Shown: one piece after another, positions 5,357 through 7,232 of the stretch | How the letters are laid out: each line of letters opens with the position of its first letter | Position numbering within the stretch: the first letter of the stretch is position 1 | Source of the DNA: Caldifarciminota bacterium | GTDB lineage: Bacteria > Hydrothermota > UBA3072 > B12-G15 | Direction: 5' to 3' | Assembly: GCA_021163525.1 (NCBI GenBank) | Contig: JAGGTX010000079.1 | Span: forward strand, 1-7,232 | DNA: 7,232 nt | Notes under the pieces: model-generated | Told to the model about the DNA's origin: nothing | Databases searched by the model: none | What the model saw: the letters and a program-made list of their open reading frames with translations, nothing else | Program-made: the position numbers and the translations under genes

Positions 5357-7113
5357 AGATTCCTGATTATCTTCCTGAAAATCCCGGTGTTTATCTTTTT
5401 CTGGATAAAGAAGGTAATCCAATTTATATTGGGAAAGCAAAAAATTTAAAGAAGAGGATAAAACAGTATTTCAGGAAGGATACAGGCTTAAAGGGTTCAA
5501 CAATTATTAGAAAGGCAGTGGAGGTTAAGTATATTATTACGGATTCAGAGATTGAGGCACTCCTCCTTGAGGATACACTGATAAAAAAGCATAAACCAAG
5601 ATACAACATCAATCTCAAAGATGATAAAAAATACCCATACATTAAGGTAAGCACGGAGGAGGAATTTCCCCGTGTCTTTCTTACAAGAAAGATAGTGAAG
5701 GGTAAAGGTGTTTACTTTGGCCCATATACAAGTGCAAAGTCTGTCAGGAGGACACTGAGACTCCTGCAAAAACTCTTTCCATTAAGGACATGCAGGTATA
5801 AAAAACTTCCTGATAAGGAATGTCTGGATTACCATATTGGGAGGTGTCCTGCTCCATGTACAGGAAGAATCAGTAGAGAAAAATACAATGAAAATGTTCA
5901 GAAGGTTATATCATTCCTAAAGGGAAGAACAGAGGAACTTGAGAAGGAACTGGAAAGGGAGATGTGGAGGGCATCAGAAGGCCAGGAGTTTGAGAAGGCT
6001 GCAGTTTTAAGGGATAGGCTATTTGCCTTAAGAAATCTGAAGAGCTCCCAGAATGTTATCTTCCCTGATAAGAGGGATCTTGATATTATCAACATTGCGG
6101 GTGATAGGGGATTTTGGATTATTGCTGTTCTCCAGATAAGGATGGGAAGGATGTTTGGTAAGGAAACATTCGCCATAAATGACCCTCTCCAGGAAGGGGA
6201 GGCCTCTGTCCTTGAATACTTCCTTATAAGGTATTACAGGGAACTGGATTTCATACCACCTGTGGTTTATGTTCCAGAGGAATTTGAAGGGATGAAAAGG
6301 GTTGAAAAGGCCCTTGGTGTAACTCTCAAAAAACCTGTAAGGGGTAAGGAGAAGCGGCTTCTTCTTATGGCAAAGAAGAATGCTGGTGTGGAACTTGAGG
6401 GATACAGGCTTAAGGTGAAGAGGAGTATACCTGGTTCTTTGCTTGAACTCCAGAGACATCTGAAACTAAAAAATCCACCAAAAAGGATTGAGGGGTTTGA
6501 TATATCAAACATATCAGGCAGGTATGCAGTGGGTTCGTGCGTTGTTTTTGTTAATGGAAGACCATTGAAAGGTGAGTACAGGCGGTTCAGGATAAAGTCA
6601 ATAAAGGGGATAGATGATTACAGGATGATGGGTGAGGTGATTTCAAGGAGAATTTTGAGAATACTGAAGGAGGGAAAGCAGCCACCCGACCTCATACTGG
6701 TGGATGGAGGAAAAGGCCAGTTGAATGTTGCCATGAGTGTTGTTGAAAGCCTTGGGCTTGAGGGCTACAATGTGCTTGCCATTGCAAAGAGGTTTGAGAC
6801 CCTTTATCTTCCGAATGGCTCTGTTTTACAACTCCCTCCTGATTCACCTGCCCTTCACCTGTTGAAGCATGTGAGGGATGAGGCACATAGATTTGCAGTT
6901 GGATATCATAGAAGGTTGAGGGGGAAGAAGGTTAAGAGTTCAGTGCTTGATACCATTCCAGGGATTGGTGAGAAAAGGAAGAGGGACCTGATTCTATATT
7001 TTGGTTCAGAGAAGAGGATTGAGGGTGCCTCAATCTACGACCTTATGAAGGTCAAGGGAATTGGCCCGCTCCTTGCAAAAACAATTTATGAAAAATTTCA
7101 CAAAATCTATTGA
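5353..7113 (+). CDS. uvrC: UvrABC excision nuclease subunit C
   Basis: UvrC makes the 3' and 5' incisions around DNA lesions recognised by UvrA/UvrB. All expected parts are present in the 586 residues, a normal length. The GIY-YIG nuclease comes first (GVY 12-14, YIG 25-27, R35, E73). A four-cysteine cluster follows (C147, C157, C165, C169), with spacing like the Fe-S-binding cysteines described in E. coli UvrC. The UVR motif for UvrB contact lies at about 211-230. The RNase H-like endonuclease domain has GFDIS (D383), DDY (D421/D422), VDGGKGQ (D451) and H512. Tandem helix-hairpin-helix motifs close the protein (about 531-586; IPGIGEKRKRDLI and VKGIGPLLAKTI). No catalytic residue appears lost. 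The ATG overlaps the dehydrogenase TGA by four bases, with only a weak SD (GGGTGA), suggesting dependence on coupling. It is the last gene of the run. Confidence 0.98.
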   Translation: MKIPDYLPENPGVYLFLDKEGNPIYIGKAKNLKKRIKQYFRKDTGLKGSTIIRKAVEVKYIITDSEIEALLLEDTLIKKHKPRYNINLKDDKKYPYIKVSTEEEFPRVFLTRKIVKGKGVYFGPYTSAKSVRRTLRLLQKLFPLRTCRYKKLPDKECLDYHIGRCPAPCTGRISREKYNENVQKVISFLKGRTEELEKELEREMWRASEGQEFEKAAVLRDRLFALRNLKSSQNVIFPDKRDLDIINIAGDRGFWIIAVLQIRMGRMFGKETFAINDPLQEGEASVLEYFLIRYYRELDFIPPVVYVPEEFEGMKRVEKALGVTLKKPVRGKEKRLLLMAKKNAGVELEGYRLKVKRSIPGSLLELQRHLKLKNPPKRIEGFDISNISGRYAVGSCVVFVNGRPLKGEYRRFRIKSIKGIDDYRMMGEVISRRILRILKEGKQPPDLILVDGGKGQLNVAMSVVESLGLEGYNVLAIAKRFETLYLPNGSVLQLPPDSPALHLLKHVRDEAHRFAVGYHRRLRGKKVKSSVLDTIPGIGEKRKRDLILYFGSEKRIEGASIYDLMKVKGIGPLLAKTIYEKFHKIY

Positions 7114-7137
7114 ATTATTCTGATTTTTTCTTATTAT
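7110..7137 (+). promoter_or_regulatory. Promoter of the downstream thioesterase gene
   Basis: TTGAAT (7110-7115) overlaps the uvrC stop codon and is followed after 16 bases by TATTAT (7132-7137). The spacer length and -10 box are the same as in the tRNA promoter. The predicted start of transcription falls at about 7144, the A of the next ATG. AT-rich sequence makes chance matches easy, so confidence is moderate. Confidence 0.55.
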
Positions 7138-7143
7138 ATATCT

Positions 7144-7232
7144 ATGAAATTTGTGAATGAAAACAAATGCCTGCTTTGTGGGCTTGAAAATCCTGTTGGA
7201 TTGAAATTGAGGATTGATTACAGGGATGGAAA
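7144..7232 (+). CDS. PaaI-type hotdog-fold thioesterase, N-terminal end (3' partial)
   Basis: Twenty-nine full codons are present before the window ends. The sequence NKCLLCGLENPVGLKLRI (residues 7-24) matches the opening C-x2-CG-x2-NP-x-GL motif seen in many PaaI-type hotdog thioesterases, which hydrolyse acyl-CoA or related thioesters. The catalytic region lies beyond the window, so activity cannot be judged. No Shine-Dalgarno is visible in the 20 or more bases before the ATG, which are nearly all A and T, and the promoter spacing suggests a leaderless mRNA. GTG at 7153, three codons in, is an alternative start but also lacks an SD. It is separated from uvrC by 30 bases and seems to begin a new transcription unit. 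Confidence 0.75.
   Translation, partial: MKFVNENKCLLCGLENPVGLKLRIDYRDG

Noticed and set aside
6028..6459. 143-codon open frame on the minus strand inside uvrC
   Set aside because: It lies wholly within a clearly conserved gene, has no family resemblance and reads like the antisense of a Lys/Arg-rich coding sequence.
7114..7140. Intrinsic terminator after uvrC (T6 at 7124-7129)
   Set aside because: There is no GC-rich stem before the T run. The stretch is better read as the spacer of the next promoter.
1..7232. CRISPR array, tandem repeats or defence system
   Set aside because: No regularly spaced direct repeats were seen, and none of the genes resembles a known defence component; UvrC is housekeeping repair.

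Overview
All recognisable genes lie on the + strand. The window looks like bacterial chromosome from a moderately AT-rich, probably thermophilic lineage. Strong Shine-Dalgarno (SD) sequences, bacterial -35/-10 boxes and a complete UvrC indicate Bacteria. Arginine is written mostly as AGG/AGA (my hand count in uvrC is 34 AGG, 14 AGA, 2 CGG, 1 CGT), ATA is common for isoleucine, and proteins are rich in Lys/Glu/Arg; this bias is common in thermophiles and some uncultured phyla. I cannot name the species or phylum from the sequence.

Layout. Positions 2-127 hold the last 41 codons of an unrecognised, Lys/Glu-rich, very AT-rich gene (33 G+C in the first 120 bases), followed by a small hairpin. Positions 128-289 are non-coding, with one SD-preceded 4-codon ORF inside a possible hairpin. 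A near-consensus promoter (290-317) then drives tRNA-Arg(CCU) at 333-405. Only 22 bases later begins a gapless seven-gene run (428-7113) in which every junction overlaps (4, 1, 1, 17, 1 and 4 nt). It encodes a membrane-anchored TPR protein, a degenerate M24 (pita-bread) peptidase homologue, a rhomboid protease fused to TPR-like repeats, an HD-domain hydrolase, a small YfiM/DUF2279-like protein, a D-2-hydroxyacid dehydrogenase of the glyoxylate/hydroxypyruvate reductase type, and UvrC. After uvrC a new promoter appears to start a possibly leaderless hotdog (PaaI-type) thioesterase gene that runs off the window.

How the genes work together. The overlaps imply one transcript and translational coupling, probably read through from the tRNA promoter, since no other promoter is evident and only 22 bases separate tRNA and first gene. 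The first three products share an envelope/protein-handling flavour: an outward-facing TPR domain, an M24 fold that appears to have lost its metal site, and an intramembrane protease with a probable cytoplasmic TPR tail. HD hydrolase, reductase and UvrC are housekeeping enzymes with no obvious link, so the cluster may be a convenience operon. I see no mobile element with defined ends, CRISPR array or defence system. The points most worth following are the M24 pseudoenzyme beside the rhomboid-TPR fusion, the tRNA-led operon rich in that tRNA's own codon, and the leaderless downstream gene.
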